Positions 39,794 through 49,285 of a stretch of 64,000 nt of DNA are shown here, piece by piece. A program made the translations under genes and the position numbers. This DNA is from a cyanobacterium PCC 7702 (GTDB lineage: Bacteria > Cyanobacteriota > Cyanobacteriia > Cyanobacteriales > Nostocaceae): the NCBI GenBank assembly GCA_000332255.1, contig KB235926.1, forward strand, positions 1,166,498-1,230,497, written 5' to 3'. Numbering within the stretch: position 1 is the first letter of the stretch; each line of letters begins with the position of its first letter. Under the pieces are notes generated by a model. That model did not search any database, was not told the DNA's origin, and was given only the letters and a program-made list of their open reading frames with translations.

Positions 39794-41122
39794 ATGTTAA
39801 TGTCTGCCAGTTCCGAGTTTGTTGCTCTGTGTCGGGAGCAAATGAGGCTGTTAGTCCAAGGACTAGGAGCATCCTTGAGCATTGTGTATTTAACAAGAGA
39901 ATTGGCGCAAGCTCCTACAAACGAGGCGAAATTAATTCCTGTGGTAGTTTATCCAGAAACGGCTTTGGGAAGACAAGGGCTGAGCATTTTTGCCTTACCA
40001 AAATACAATCACAAGCTATTAACAGCAGCAGAAGCATCTTCTCGGGAAGATGCAAATGTACAAAATACTCCCCAACAAAGCCTGCAAAGTGGCGAGCAAA
40101 TATTTGTACCTCTTATTTGCGAGGATATGATGGTGGGGTTGCTGGTGACAACCAGAGAAGATAGAGCGTGGAACGAACAAGAGCGAAGCCAAATAGAGCG
40201 GATAGCACAAACTCTGACCATAGCTTGTATTTTAGATCGGCGGCGAAGATGGTTGGAGGTACAGTTACATCAACAACAAATGCTGCAAGAAAAGCAGCAG
40301 GATTTGCTAGATAATTTATTGCACCAGTTTCGCAATCCATTAACAGCGTTGCGAACTTTTGGAAAACTGCTAATGAAACGATTACGACCGGGAGATACTA
40401 ACCGAGAAGTAGCAGAAAGTATTGTCAGAGAAAGCGATCGCCTGCAAGAATTGCTGAAAAAATTCGATGAGGTAATCGATCTAACAGCCACAGACTTAGA
40501 ACCCCTGAAATTACCACCATCACAGGAAGTAGTTGTAGAAGCAACTGTAGAAAAAGATAACCAACCCGCACTATTATTACCGGGAACCGGAGAGAAAAAA
40601 ACAGATTGTTATCTAGCTGAAGTTCTGCAAGCTTTGCTTGTTTCTGCTCAAGCAATAGCACAAGAGCGAAACCTGGAATTAATAACTGACATCGAGCCGA
40701 ATTTACCACCAGTATGCGCAAATCACAAAGCCCTAAGGGAAGTTTTAAGTAATATTATCGATAATGCTTTGAAATACACTCCTGCGGGTGGTAAAATTTT
40801 CATTCAGGTAGGAAAACAAAAAGATAATTTCCAGGGAATTGCTATTACCGATACTGGTCCCGGTATTCCACCCGAAGATTTAAAACATCTTGGCGAACGT
40901 CACTACCGGGGTGTTCAAGCTCAAACTGAAATTCCTGGTACGGGATTGGGATTGGCGATAGCCAAACAGTTGGTAGAACAAATGCAGGGAAAAATTGAAG
41001 TCTTCAGTCCTGCAGTTCCCTCACCAATTTCCTCGCCAAAAGCACCAGGAACTACTTTTATTATTTGGTTACCGCTCGCTAAGGAAAAGCAAGCACAACA
41101 TGCGATTCCCAATCCTAGCTGA
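39794..41122 (+). CDS. GAF-domain sensor histidine kinase, Hik2/CSK-like
   Basis: This 442-residue soluble kinase has a GAF domain at about residues 8-150, then the phosphoacceptor helix NLLHQFRNPLTALRTFGKLL with the active His, and a HATPase domain with N-box LSNIIDNALKYTPAGGKIF, G1 DTGPGIPPEDL and G2 GTGLGLAIAKQL. The H-box form and the Cys near the N-terminus (SSEFVALCREQ) recall Hik2 and the chloroplast sensor kinase CSK, reported to sense redox state through an Fe-S cluster. ATG 39800 is an alternative start. No response regulator is adjacent. The kinase call is firm; the orthology is tentative. Confidence 0.85.
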   Translation: MLMSASSEFVALCREQMRLLVQGLGASLSIVYLTRELAQAPTNEAKLIPVVVYPETALGRQGLSIFALPKYNHKLLTAAEASSREDANVQNTPQQSLQSGEQIFVPLICEDMMVGLLVTTREDRAWNEQERSQIERIAQTLTIACILDRRRRWLEVQLHQQQMLQEKQQDLLDNLLHQFRNPLTALRTFGKLLMKRLRPGDTNREVAESIVRESDRLQELLKKFDEVIDLTATDLEPLKLPPSQEVVVEATVEKDNQPALLLPGTGEKKTDCYLAEVLQALLVSAQAIAQERNLELITDIEPNLPPVCANHKALREVLSNIIDNALKYTPAGGKIFIQVGKQKDNFQGIAITDTGPGIPPEDLKHLGERHYRGVQAQTEIPGTGLGLAIAKQLVEQMQGKIEVFSPAVPSPISSPKAPGTTFIIWLPLAKEKQAQHAIPNPS

Positions 41123-41170
41123 AATGAAAAAGGCGATCGCCGTCAAATCAAGACCGAAACTTCGACACGC

Positions 41171-41869
41171 TTAATTATAGTAACGCGATAGCAGCAAATC
41201 AGATTCAAGAGTTAAGTCCAAATCTCGTTTAGGATCGATAGAAACAACTTCCACTTGTTTTTTGCGCAATAAGATACTTGCTAAAGCGCCAGCAGCACCA
41301 CCAGCTACCGGTTCTAGGACTTCGATTTTGCGGTTTCCTGTAATCAATGAAATAACGCTAGCAGCACCTGCACCAATAGCTGCATCTGTTAGTATTGTCC
41401 CAGTACTCGGTCCTTTTTTAATAGTTTCTTTTCTAGTAACTACTCGAGAAGTTGCATCAATAGATTGGCGTCTACCGTCACTAAAAACTAGCTGTTTAGC
41501 TACATAGCGAGAACCTTTTTCACCGTATCTATCGGTTGCTGGTTCCAACTGTCCTTCAATTTCGGTTCCTTCCGGAATCAAGAGATTGCCGTTTCTGTCT
41601 ACGATATTCCTTGCTACCTTCAATTTTAAAGATGAAGTTTCATCAGGAGTGACGAGAATTTTGTTTTTGTCATAAGTGACGGGAATCCTCACTCCCCGAG
41701 GAATGGAAACTGTTCTGTATTGAGTTATCACCCGATTGCGATTAAACAAATCCGGCGTTTGGGCGCCAGCTTTTACAGGAGGAAACCCCACAGATGCGAG
41801 CGTACCTGCGGTAATAGTCACGGCCATAAAGGTAGCAGTTCCAGATTTCCAGTATAGAAAGCGATTCAT
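41171..41869 (-). CDS. Secreted glycine-zipper protein, conserved hypothetical
   Basis: This 232-residue protein has a signal peptide (ATFMAVTITAGTLASVGFPPV), a beta-rich middle (SIPRGVRIPVTYDKNKILVT; LLIPEGTEIEGQLEPATDRY) and a Gly/Ala-rich hydrophobic region with a glycine-zipper pattern (ILTDAAIGAGAASVISLITG; VAGGAAGALASILL). It may insert in or associate with a membrane after export. The middle resembles conserved cyanobacterial secreted proteins of unknown function. It is convergent with the histidine kinase gene. Confidence 0.7.
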   Translation of the reverse strand: MNRFLYWKSGTATFMAVTITAGTLASVGFPPVKAGAQTPDLFNRNRVITQYRTVSIPRGVRIPVTYDKNKILVTPDETSSLKLKVARNIVDRNGNLLIPEGTEIEGQLEPATDRYGEKGSRYVAKQLVFSDGRRQSIDATSRVVTRKETIKKGPSTGTILTDAAIGAGAASVISLITGNRKIEVLEPVAGGAAGALASILLRKKQVEVVSIDPKRDLDLTLESDLLLSRYYN

Positions 41870-42530
41870 ACCAAGTCCTTTTGTATCTTTGTACTCTATA
41901 GGGACGTTATTTTACTGATATTGTTTCTTTTTGGTCTGCAGATGCGGAATTTGTTAAGTATATTCCACCTACTGCGCTGGCAATAGGAAACGACAACCAC
42001 GCTCGAGTAATTAGTAACATGAAAATCTATGTTTTCGGCGGTGAATCTACCGGACGGTTGTTTGATTGCACAATTAATTCCTGAACGCCTTCAAAAAGCA
42101 CGGAGAATTCTCCCCAGTTAAATTTTTCCTCTGCTCAATTTTTCTTTCAGTCCTCATCGTCAAAATTCATCTTTGTCTGCTTCCATTGCTCCTTTGTTCT
42201 ACCTTGAGTGTAAAAAAATTGTTTCGATTTTGCCATTAAAAAACTTCACTTGAGAATTTAAGAGGGTGCTGTTTATCTTATTTAGCAGTACCTTTGGCGG
42301 AAAAGTCAACAAGCATAGCTCCTATATAAAGATAACTTCTACAAAGAGGAGTGGAATTTTTATCTGACTTCGGTAAAAAAGGATAACTTAACAGAAAAAA
42401 ATCTTCCTGCTAATGTTAACAATTGTAAAAATGGAGTATTCAAGACTAGAAACATTGATTTTAGCTGGTTAGACTAACAAAAGAGTGCTTCTGCTGCTTT
42501 TGATCAAAAAATGTGTGTTTTTTAGTCTAG
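41870..42530 (+). other. Intergenic region before sbcC, with possible coding relic
   Basis: The 661 bases are AT-rich with no intact gene. Around 41910-42085 a plus frame reads FVKYIPPTALAIGN and SNMKIYVFGGEST before a stop. This faintly recalls the PPSALA and GGEA motifs of adenylation domains, so it may be a decayed fragment, but the resemblance is short. The sbcC promoter must lie in the last part. Confidence 0.35.
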
Positions 42531-45500
42531 ATGATTCCAGTCAAACTGATCCTGAAAAACTTTTTGAGTTACCGCCATACAACTTTAGATTTTCGCGGAT
42601 TGCATACTGCTTGTATTTGTGGAGCCAATGGTGCAGGTAAATCTTCTTTGTTAGAAGCTATTACCTGGGCAATTTGGGGACAAAGCAGAGCCATTTGTGA
42701 AGATGACATTATCTACACTGGCGAAACAGAAGTACGGGTAGATTTCACTTTCAAAACAAGCGAGCAACAAACTTATCGAGTTATTCGTACCAGAACGCGC
42801 AACGGTAGCAGTGCTTTAGAATTTCAAATTGAAACCCCAAATGGATTTCGTTCTCTAACAGGTAAAGGCATAAGAGCAACGCAGGAATTAATATTACAAC
42901 ATATCAAATTGGATTACGATACTTTTATTAATTCTGCTTACCTGCGTCAAGGTCGTGCAGATGAATTTATGCTCAAGCGTCCCAGCGAACGCAAAGAAAT
43001 ATTAGCAGAGTTGTTAAAGCTGAACCAATACGATGAATTAGAAGAACGGGCAAAAGAAATATCGCGCCAGTTGAAAGCACGAGCAGAAGAGCTAGAGCGT
43101 TCTATAGAGTCGCTCAAATCCCAGCTGCAACAAAAAGAAGCGATCGCCCAAAAACGAGCAGAATTAGAAAAGCAGCTAGCTCAACTGCAACAGGTACAAG
43201 CTTTCGAACAAATTCAATTGCAGAGCTTGCAAGTTGTCCAGCACCAACGCCAACATTGGGAACAGGAGCTACATCTGCTGCGACAACAATACCAAAACCT
43301 AACTGAAGATTGCGATCGCCTCCAACAAGAACAAGTTAATCTCAAACACCAACTAGCGATTTTAGAAGAACTATTAACTCAAGCCCCTGAAATCAAAGCA
43401 GGATACGCCCAGTATCAAAATCTGCAATCTCAAGAAGAAGCAATGAGCGCCAAATTCGAGGAATACACCAGCGCTGTTGCAACTCGTCAACAAAAACAAC
43501 AACAACTGAGCAACCAAATTCAAGAAATACAACAGCAAATACAAAAAGCGCAAGTGCAACTAGAAGGTTTGCAACAACGACAGCAAGAAATTGAACAAAC
43601 CTTAAGCAAATCAGCAGAGATAGAAGCAGCCTTGACACAACTGAAAGCAGCACGCCAACGTCTTTCTGAACTAGACCAGCTACAAATGCAAGTAGCTCCC
43701 CTACTACAACAAAAAGTTGCATTACAAAGCCAAATAGAACGAGTTCGTGCTGGGTTGGTAGCGCGGTTAGAACAACTAGAAACTACAGAAAATCAATTGC
43801 ACGGTCAGCAAAGACGCCAACCGCAACTGCGACAAACAGTGATAGAAGTGGAAATGCAGATTGAGGAGTTGGATAAAAAACGGGTATATCTGCAACGAGT
43901 CCAGGAAAAAGGACAGGAAAAGCGTCACTTTATGGAAAGATTGCAAGCCCACCAACGAGATTATGAAAGACTTTTGGGAGAACTAGAGCAGAAATTGCAA
44001 ATGCTTCAGACTCCTAATGCTGTGTGTCCGTTGTGCGAACGTCCTTTAGACGAACATCACTGGAATCGCGTCGTCAACAAAACCAAAAGCGAGTACAAAG
44101 ACGTAGAAGGGCAGCTGTGGGTAGTGCGCGAACAAATGGCTACTTCAGATAGAGAAATTCAAGTACTCAGGCAAGAATATCAAGAAATACGCCAGCTATT
44201 ACTACCTTATGACGGATTACGCGAGCAGAGAGGAAAATTGGCAGCACAATTACAAGCAACAACGGACATAGAACAACAGCTACAACAAATTGTTACAGAA
44301 AAGCAACAACTGCAGCGATCGCTACAATTTGGCGATTACGCCCCTGACAAACTCGCAGAACTTGAACAAATAGAACAACATCTCAAACAACTCAATTACA
44401 ACGAACAAGACCATGCTCTCGCCCGCAGCGAAGTAGAACGGTGGCGTTGGGCAGAAATCAAGCAATCACATATCAAAGAAGCTGTCAACCTCAAAAAGCA
44501 AATAGCAGCACGCCAACCAGAATTAGAAGCACAAATAGCACAACTGCAAATCAAAATCCAGCAAGAGGCCACAAACTCTGAGCTTGCCAGAGAAATTGCC
44601 GCTATTGATAGCTACATTAGCGAACTGGGCTACGACACGCAACAGCACAACAACCTTAGAGCCTCCCTGCGCAAACTCCAAACTTGGGAATTACGCTATC
44701 AACAACTACTAGCCGCCCAACAGCAATATCCGCAACTTCAAACCAAAATGCAAGAATTAGAAATATCTTTGCAAGCACGACAGACAGAACGACAAAGACT
44801 GCAGCAGAAAATCGACAGTCTTAGAGAGCAACTCGAACAAACCACCAACCCCATCGCCCAAATTCAAACTTTAGAGCAGCAACTAGCAATTCGCAGACGT
44901 CAGTTGGACGAACAATTTGCTCAGCTCGGGCGTCTGGAGCAAATGGCGCATCAACTAGAAGTGTTTCAAAACCAGTACGAACAACAACAACAACAACTGC
45001 AACAAGTCAAGCACCAATGTCGCACTTATCAGGAATTAGCCCAAGCCTTTGGTAAAAACGGCATCCAAACACTGATGATTGAAAATGTCTTGCCCCAACT
45101 CGAAGCAGAGACAAATCAATTACTTTCACGACTAAGCGCCAATCAACTGCACGTACAATTTGTCACTCAAAAAGCCGGGCGTAACGGCAAGGCAGGCAAG
45201 AAAAACAGCAAGCTCATTGACACCTTAGATATTTTAATTGCTGACGCCAGAGGTACGCGAGCTTATGAAACGTATTCTGGAGGAGAAGCGTTTAGAATTA
45301 ACTTTGCCATTCGCCTAGCCTTGGCAAAATTGTTAGCACAGCGAGCAGGAGCAGCTCTGCAGATGTTGATCGTGGATGAAGGTTTCGGTACCCAAGATCG
45401 CGAAGGGTGCGATCGCTTGATCGCTGCAATTAACGCCATCGCCTCCGATTTTGCCTGCATCCTCACTGTTACCCACATACCTCATCTCAAAGAAGCCTTT

Positions 45501-45560
45501 GCTGCTCGTATTGAAGTTAGCAAAACCCAACAAGGTTCGCAGTTGCGTTTACTAGTCTGA
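42531..45560 (+). CDS. sbcC: Exonuclease SbcC (Rad50-like SMC ATPase)
   Basis: This 1009-residue SMC-type ATPase works with the SbcD nuclease to cut hairpins and protein-blocked DNA ends. It has Walker A GANGAGKSSLLEAITWAIWG near residue 36, long glutamine-rich coiled coils, a zinc hook CPLC near residue 499, signature YSGGEAFRINFAIRLALAKL and Walker B MLIVDEGFGTQD. The length is normal for cyanobacteria. sbcD is not adjacent. The arms contain an AGCTAGCT site (43174) that does not break the frame. Confidence 0.94.
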   Translation: MIPVKLILKNFLSYRHTTLDFRGLHTACICGANGAGKSSLLEAITWAIWGQSRAICEDDIIYTGETEVRVDFTFKTSEQQTYRVIRTRTRNGSSALEFQIETPNGFRSLTGKGIRATQELILQHIKLDYDTFINSAYLRQGRADEFMLKRPSERKEILAELLKLNQYDELEERAKEISRQLKARAEELERSIESLKSQLQQKEAIAQKRAELEKQLAQLQQVQAFEQIQLQSLQVVQHQRQHWEQELHLLRQQYQNLTEDCDRLQQEQVNLKHQLAILEELLTQAPEIKAGYAQYQNLQSQEEAMSAKFEEYTSAVATRQQKQQQLSNQIQEIQQQIQKAQVQLEGLQQRQQEIEQTLSKSAEIEAALTQLKAARQRLSELDQLQMQVAPLLQQKVALQSQIERVRAGLVARLEQLETTENQLHGQQRRQPQLRQTVIEVEMQIEELDKKRVYLQRVQEKGQEKRHFMERLQAHQRDYERLLGELEQKLQMLQTPNAVCPLCERPLDEHHWNRVVNKTKSEYKDVEGQLWVVREQMATSDREIQVLRQEYQEIRQLLLPYDGLREQRGKLAAQLQATTDIEQQLQQIVTEKQQLQRSLQFGDYAPDKLAELEQIEQHLKQLNYNEQDHALARSEVERWRWAEIKQSHIKEAVNLKKQIAARQPELEAQIAQLQIKIQQEATNSELAREIAAIDSYISELGYDTQQHNNLRASLRKLQTWELRYQQLLAAQQQYPQLQTKMQELEISLQARQTERQRLQQKIDSLREQLEQTTNPIAQIQTLEQQLAIRRRQLDEQFAQLGRLEQMAHQLEVFQNQYEQQQQQLQQVKHQCRTYQELAQAFGKNGIQTLMIENVLPQLEAETNQLLSRLSANQLHVQFVTQKAGRNGKAGKKNSKLIDTLDILIADARGTRAYETYSGGEAFRINFAIRLALAKLLAQRAGAALQMLIVDEGFGTQDREGCDRLIAAINAIASDFACILTVTHIPHLKEAFAARIEVSKTQQGSQLRLLV

Positions 45561-46027
45561 GTTATAGCCGTATTATTACGGTGAAATTAGTATTATAAAT
45601 AATCTATGCTACAAAAAACATACTAAAAATCCGCGCTTTTGCGCAGGCAAAATAATTGCTATTTATGCCCTTTGTTCAGTAACTTTTTTATACATTTTAC
45701 TATTGCTCTTGCCAGAAAAACTTGCCCCATCCCAAAAATACAAAGGATATGCTGAAAACCCTGTTGTGCAGGCTTTAGCCTACATGGTTGAATTTGTTCA
45801 ACAAGAGTAGGAATAGCCACAGCGCGTTGAACAATACCTAGTAGGGGAAGCAGCACGATCTACCCTTATGGCATCCGGTACAAAGGCGAACGAGAATGCC
45901 AAAGCGCTCTTCGAAAACCTGTAGCAACAGTTTGAATAACCGTGGCTTCAGTCCAGTGAGAGTCAATGAGAACTACTGCTTTTGGTCTTTCCTAGCAGGT
46001 TATCCAAGCAGATAATATAAAATTAAC
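45561..46027 (-). other. Region with degraded coding traces
   Basis: No intact gene. On the minus strand from about 45987 down to 45660 coding-like pieces appear in different frames: PKAVVLIDSHWTEATVIQTV, then LGIVQRAVAIPTLVEQIQP, interrupted by stops. I do not recognise the family. It adjoins the decayed sensor gene at 46028, so this spot seems to be a graveyard of former genes. Confidence 0.35.
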
Positions 46028-46480
46028 AATACCGAACTGCTACTTTCTACCCAAGAAAATCTCATTTTGGGTATTTGTCGTCCTCACAGCGATGAACATA
46101 TTTGGTTGCTGCTCAACACGCAAGCTTTGGACAATACTAAGCAGGTAATTTGCACTTTTAGTAATATCATTGAACGGCACAGTTGTTGCTAACTGAATTT
46201 TGCGCTATGGCTACAGTCCCTTGAAACAACAAAATCGGGTACTGCTCTAGCAAAAAATAAAACTTTGGTAGAAGGAGATTTGCACACTGCTTTAGACAAA
46301 ATCACCGAAGCTACTGCCCGCACGTTGGGAGCAGAGGCGCCGGCGTGTGGTGGTACAATAGCGATCGCTCCAAAATTCATTGCCTCAACCTCTGCGAACA
46401 AGCACCTAACCGCCACAGCTAGCTGCGGTATGGAATTAACAGCAGTCCTATTCGACAAACAGTTACTGCTGGTGAAAAAT
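46028..46480 (+). pseudogene. Decayed PAS-GAF sensor kinase fragment
   Basis: From 46028 one frame reads the end of a PAS domain (EHIWLLLNTQALDN, QVICTFSNIIERHS) and stops at 46192. About 50 bases on, the frame around 46265 reads KNKTLVEGDLHTALDKITEA and ARTLGAEA, the start of a GAF domain. The GAF continues in another frame at 46351-46419 as WYNSDRSKIHCLNLCEQAPN. It then returns to the former frame as CGMELTAV after an AGCT duplication (AGCTAGCT at 46417-46424). Such PAS/GAF strings are typical of large cyanobacterial hybrid kinases. At least three lesions and no kinase domain make it a pseudogene fragment. Confidence 0.75.
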
Positions 46481-46494
46481 AAATTTACTCATAC

Positions 46495-46998
46495 CTATTC
46501 ACTACAACCCAAAGACTCGCGAGTAGACACACCAGTTTTAGAATTAACGCCACTAGCCTTAACACACAATTTTTTCACTTCTAGACCGTCTAAAACAGCA
46601 TTGGTAAAGTCTGCACCTGTAATGTCAACATTTTCAAAAGTAGAATACAACATCATGGCATCTGTAAAAATTGCATCACTTAAATCCGTATTTCGAAAAT
46701 CGACCAGGTAGGCTATACCATTTGTGAAATCTGCTCCATGCAAATTTGTATCCTGCAATAATGCACCATTAAAAACGACACCCCGCAAATCGGCGTTACT
46801 AAAATTAACTTTCTCCAGCTTGACTTTGGAAAAGTCCTGAGCAATCAAACTCTGACCAGAAAAATCCTGATTAGTGATTTCTTTATAACCTGCGACACGA
46901 TTAATGCTAGAAGATTTTGCTGCTGCTGCTGGCAAAGAATATAACAGCAACGCACTAGCTAAAATCAAGCAAGTTAATACTCGCCACAATTTCATCAT
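46495..46998 (-). CDS. Secreted pentapeptide-repeat protein
   Basis: This 167-residue protein has a signal peptide ([20 protein letters not shown]) and an A(D/N)LXX-type pentapeptide series from about residue 43 to 145 ([38 protein letters not shown]), forming a right-handed quadrilateral beta-helix. The tail has two Cys ([17 protein letters not shown]) that may form a disulfide. It resembles thylakoid-lumen pentapeptide proteins of unknown function. It ends next to the decayed sensor gene. Confidence 0.85.
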   Translation of the reverse strand: MMKLWRVLTCLILASALLLYSLPAAAAKSSSINRVAGYKEITNQDFSGQSLIAQDFSKVKLEKVNFSNADLRGVVFNGALLQDTNLHGADFTNGIAYLVDFRNTDLSDAIFTDAMMLYSTFENVDITGADFTNAVLDGLEVKKLCVKASGVNSKTGVSTRESLGCSE

Positions 46999-47988
46999 CT
47001 CAACTTAATAAATCTCAACACTTATACCATTAACTATTAAACCGCACGACGGACGCTGGATAGCAGTAAATTTCACGTCAAAAATTCTTGGCGCAAGTCA
47101 ACAAATGCGTATACAAGAGCGTACTAAAATGTGATATTGTTCACTAAACAACTACATAATGCTCCCTAAAAAGGGCTATCGCTCGGGACGAAAACCCAAG
47201 CATAACTTGATTTACTCTCCTCAGGCAATCTGAAATGAAAATCCCCGACCCAAAGCCGGGGAAAATAGTTATTTTGACACTCTTGCACTTGATTTACCTA
47301 AGATATCTACTCTCGAATTCCTAAACTTGCCAAAATGCCAAATTCAGGGGATCGACAGACTGGACTGGTTTTCCCGTGCAGTGATTCTCCGTTTCCCCAA
47401 CACCCAATAAAAGACCCCTGGGGTTAAGCAGGGGAAAATAATTAAAATTCTCTACATTCTGTGCAAGAACGGATTATTCGTTTATAGTACTTTTACTTCC
47501 AGCCAGAAAGTTGCCAAAATGCCAAAATCAATTCCACTGCTTTTTGAGTACATTTACTTGGGAATAAGGATTGGAAATTAAAATCTTGACACAGATACAG
47601 ACACCAGACCATAATTTCCGATGCTTATCCTTGTAGGATGTAGGCGTGCACTCAAGCAATGGCCAGACTGTTATGGATGTTCGGATGCGGTGCTAGGTGT
47701 GTCTATAGCGACTAAATTTATCTATCTACCGCTACCGCGATCGCCATCTTCTATCATAGATGCTCCCTAACGATCTAAGGTTCTTCAATTCCATCTACAA
47801 GCAACAACAAGACGAACAGGAAATTAGAATAGGGAATTCTAAAAATCTCAAGCAGTTTCCTTTCCAGAGGAAGCAGTACGCAGATTCAGAAAAACACAGC
47901 TAGCTAAAAATTACACCAACTTCTCCTTGAATTCAGAGATAAATTTATTCCCCAAAATAACGTAAAAACATATAAAAAAATTCTGATT
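46999..47988. other. One-kilobase gene-free region with tandem repeat unit
   Basis: No intact gene is seen. It holds the two-copy repeat at 47241-47528 (listed separately) and an AGCTAGCT site at 47898. An open stretch near 47642-47770 reads LKQWPDCYGCSDAVLGVSIA but has no recognisable relatives. Confidence 0.5.
47241..47529 (-). repeat. Two tandem copies of a terminator-bearing unit (candidate small RNAs)
   Basis: Copy one (47241-47345) and copy two (47414-47529) share, on the minus strand, a 5' TTTGGCATTTTGGCAA box and a 3' end of TATTTTCCCC followed by a hairpin and a T-rich tail. The copy-two hairpin is CCCCTG/CAGGGG then TCTTTTATT; copy one is CCCCG/CGGGG then ATTTTCATTT. The middle 70 or so bases differ. 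Conserved ends with a divergent middle suggest two related small non-coding transcripts or a duplicated mobile repeat. Neither encodes a protein. Confidence 0.5.
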
Positions 47989-48711
47989 TTAACGTTGATT
48001 TTCTAACCGTCTCATCTCCTGTTGAACATCCAGCGCAATCTTTAAAGCTTCATTTAACAATTTGCCATGCTCGCTCGCTTGTTCGGCAACCTGCATAGCT
48101 GTTAAAGATGCTAAATTATTTGAAAATAAGTCGGTATTTTTCATAATAAATTTTTTATTTTCCCGGAAAATTCTTTCTGTTTTCAACGCTCGAACTAAAT
48201 CTTTTCTTGTTAATTTTAGTGCTTCGATAACTTTCCTTCTTTCTTTGATTTCCACTCCGATATTTCCAGCTGCCTCTATTTGATCGTTAATATCTATAGC
48301 TTGGATAATAGCATTATATCTTTCGACCTCATTTAAGAGAATCTGCAAACAAGGAGTCATATTCTCTTTGACAATCTTCAATTTGTGCTTCCAAATTAAG
48401 TACAGGGATACTTGGGCAATTAAACCACATACTAAGGCAAATATTAGTAATAATAACCACGAAGGTAAGTGGAGGGAGGTAGCGAAAGTTATACTCATGA
48501 TGGCATCGAAAACAATATAGGCTAAAACTATAACGGTCAAGCCTAAAACAAGAACGGTAACGCCTTCAGAACCTTGAATTTGTACCAACCAATTCCTCAG
48601 GAATTTCTGCAGAGGATGGAGAATATTTATAAGTTCGTGATTAACAGGTAAATTAGTCAACATTTGAAGTTCCTTGCGACTAATTTCTAGGCCTTTTAAA
48701 TCCTCGCGCAC
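47989..48711 (-). CDS. Hypothetical membrane protein with coiled-coil tail
   Basis: This 240-residue protein has two membrane spans at about 54-75 (VTVLVLGLTVIVLAYIVFDA) and 83-108 (LPSWLLLLIFALVCGLIAQV), flanked by a polar N-terminus and a long helical, charged C-terminal half (NIGVEIKERRKVIEALKLTR; NEALKIALDVQQEMRRLENQ). I recognise no family. The start at 48711 (MREDLKGLEISRKELQML) could also be the Met at residue 17. The flanks are AT-rich gene-poor DNA, so it may be lineage-specific. Confidence 0.7.
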   Translation of the reverse strand: MREDLKGLEISRKELQMLTNLPVNHELINILHPLQKFLRNWLVQIQGSEGVTVLVLGLTVIVLAYIVFDAIMSITFATSLHLPSWLLLLIFALVCGLIAQVSLYLIWKHKLKIVKENMTPCLQILLNEVERYNAIIQAIDINDQIEAAGNIGVEIKERRKVIEALKLTRKDLVRALKTERIFRENKKFIMKNTDLFSNNLASLTAMQVAEQASEHGKLLNEALKIALDVQQEMRRLENQR

Positions 48712-49285
48712 AGCTAACCTATTCCTGTAAAGATAGTTTCTCAGTATATATAATAATCAATTTAATGGCACGAGAATTAAATGCCCAGTGGTAAAGGATA
48801 TTCTTAATAAAAATTATTTCTCACCAAATCAACCGGAAAGCAGCTGGGTAAGTAAAATTAGAAACATGGTCTGGGAAATAAGAGTTATGGGCAAATAAAG
48901 TCAAAGAATGAATAATGGTTACTGCATCGATACTTGTACAAAAGGTACAGTAGTAAGGAATGGGAGTATGTATTATGGGTACTATCTGTTATCAAGCAAT
49001 TATCCTTACCTGATTTCTTTGACTATTTTAAATTCACAAATAGATATCTAGTAACAATGACTTTCTTCAAATTTTAATTATTTACAAAACCTACATACCA
49101 AAATCCACAAATTTGAATATTAAAGTAGAATAAAAAATACCAAAAAATTTTTACTGAAATTCATTAAATATAAATAATACTTTTCAGTAAAAGTACCAAA
49201 AAAAGAGTAAAAAGCCAGTAGGAATCAAGAGAACACTATTTATGATAATTAATATTAGTAATGAAAATTCTACTAAAAACTATTT
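48712..49285. other. AT-rich intergenic region
   Basis: The 574 bases are very AT-rich, with no ORF above about 30 codons and no clear repeats or terminators. The part near 49080-49260 is almost all A and T. It holds the promoter of the membrane protein and the 3' side of the M28 peptidase gene. Confidence 0.5.

Noticed and set aside
47241..47529. NsiR1-type tandem sRNA cluster
   Set aside because: NsiR1 repeats lie upstream of hetF and are shorter; hetF is not here and the sequence does not match what I remember.
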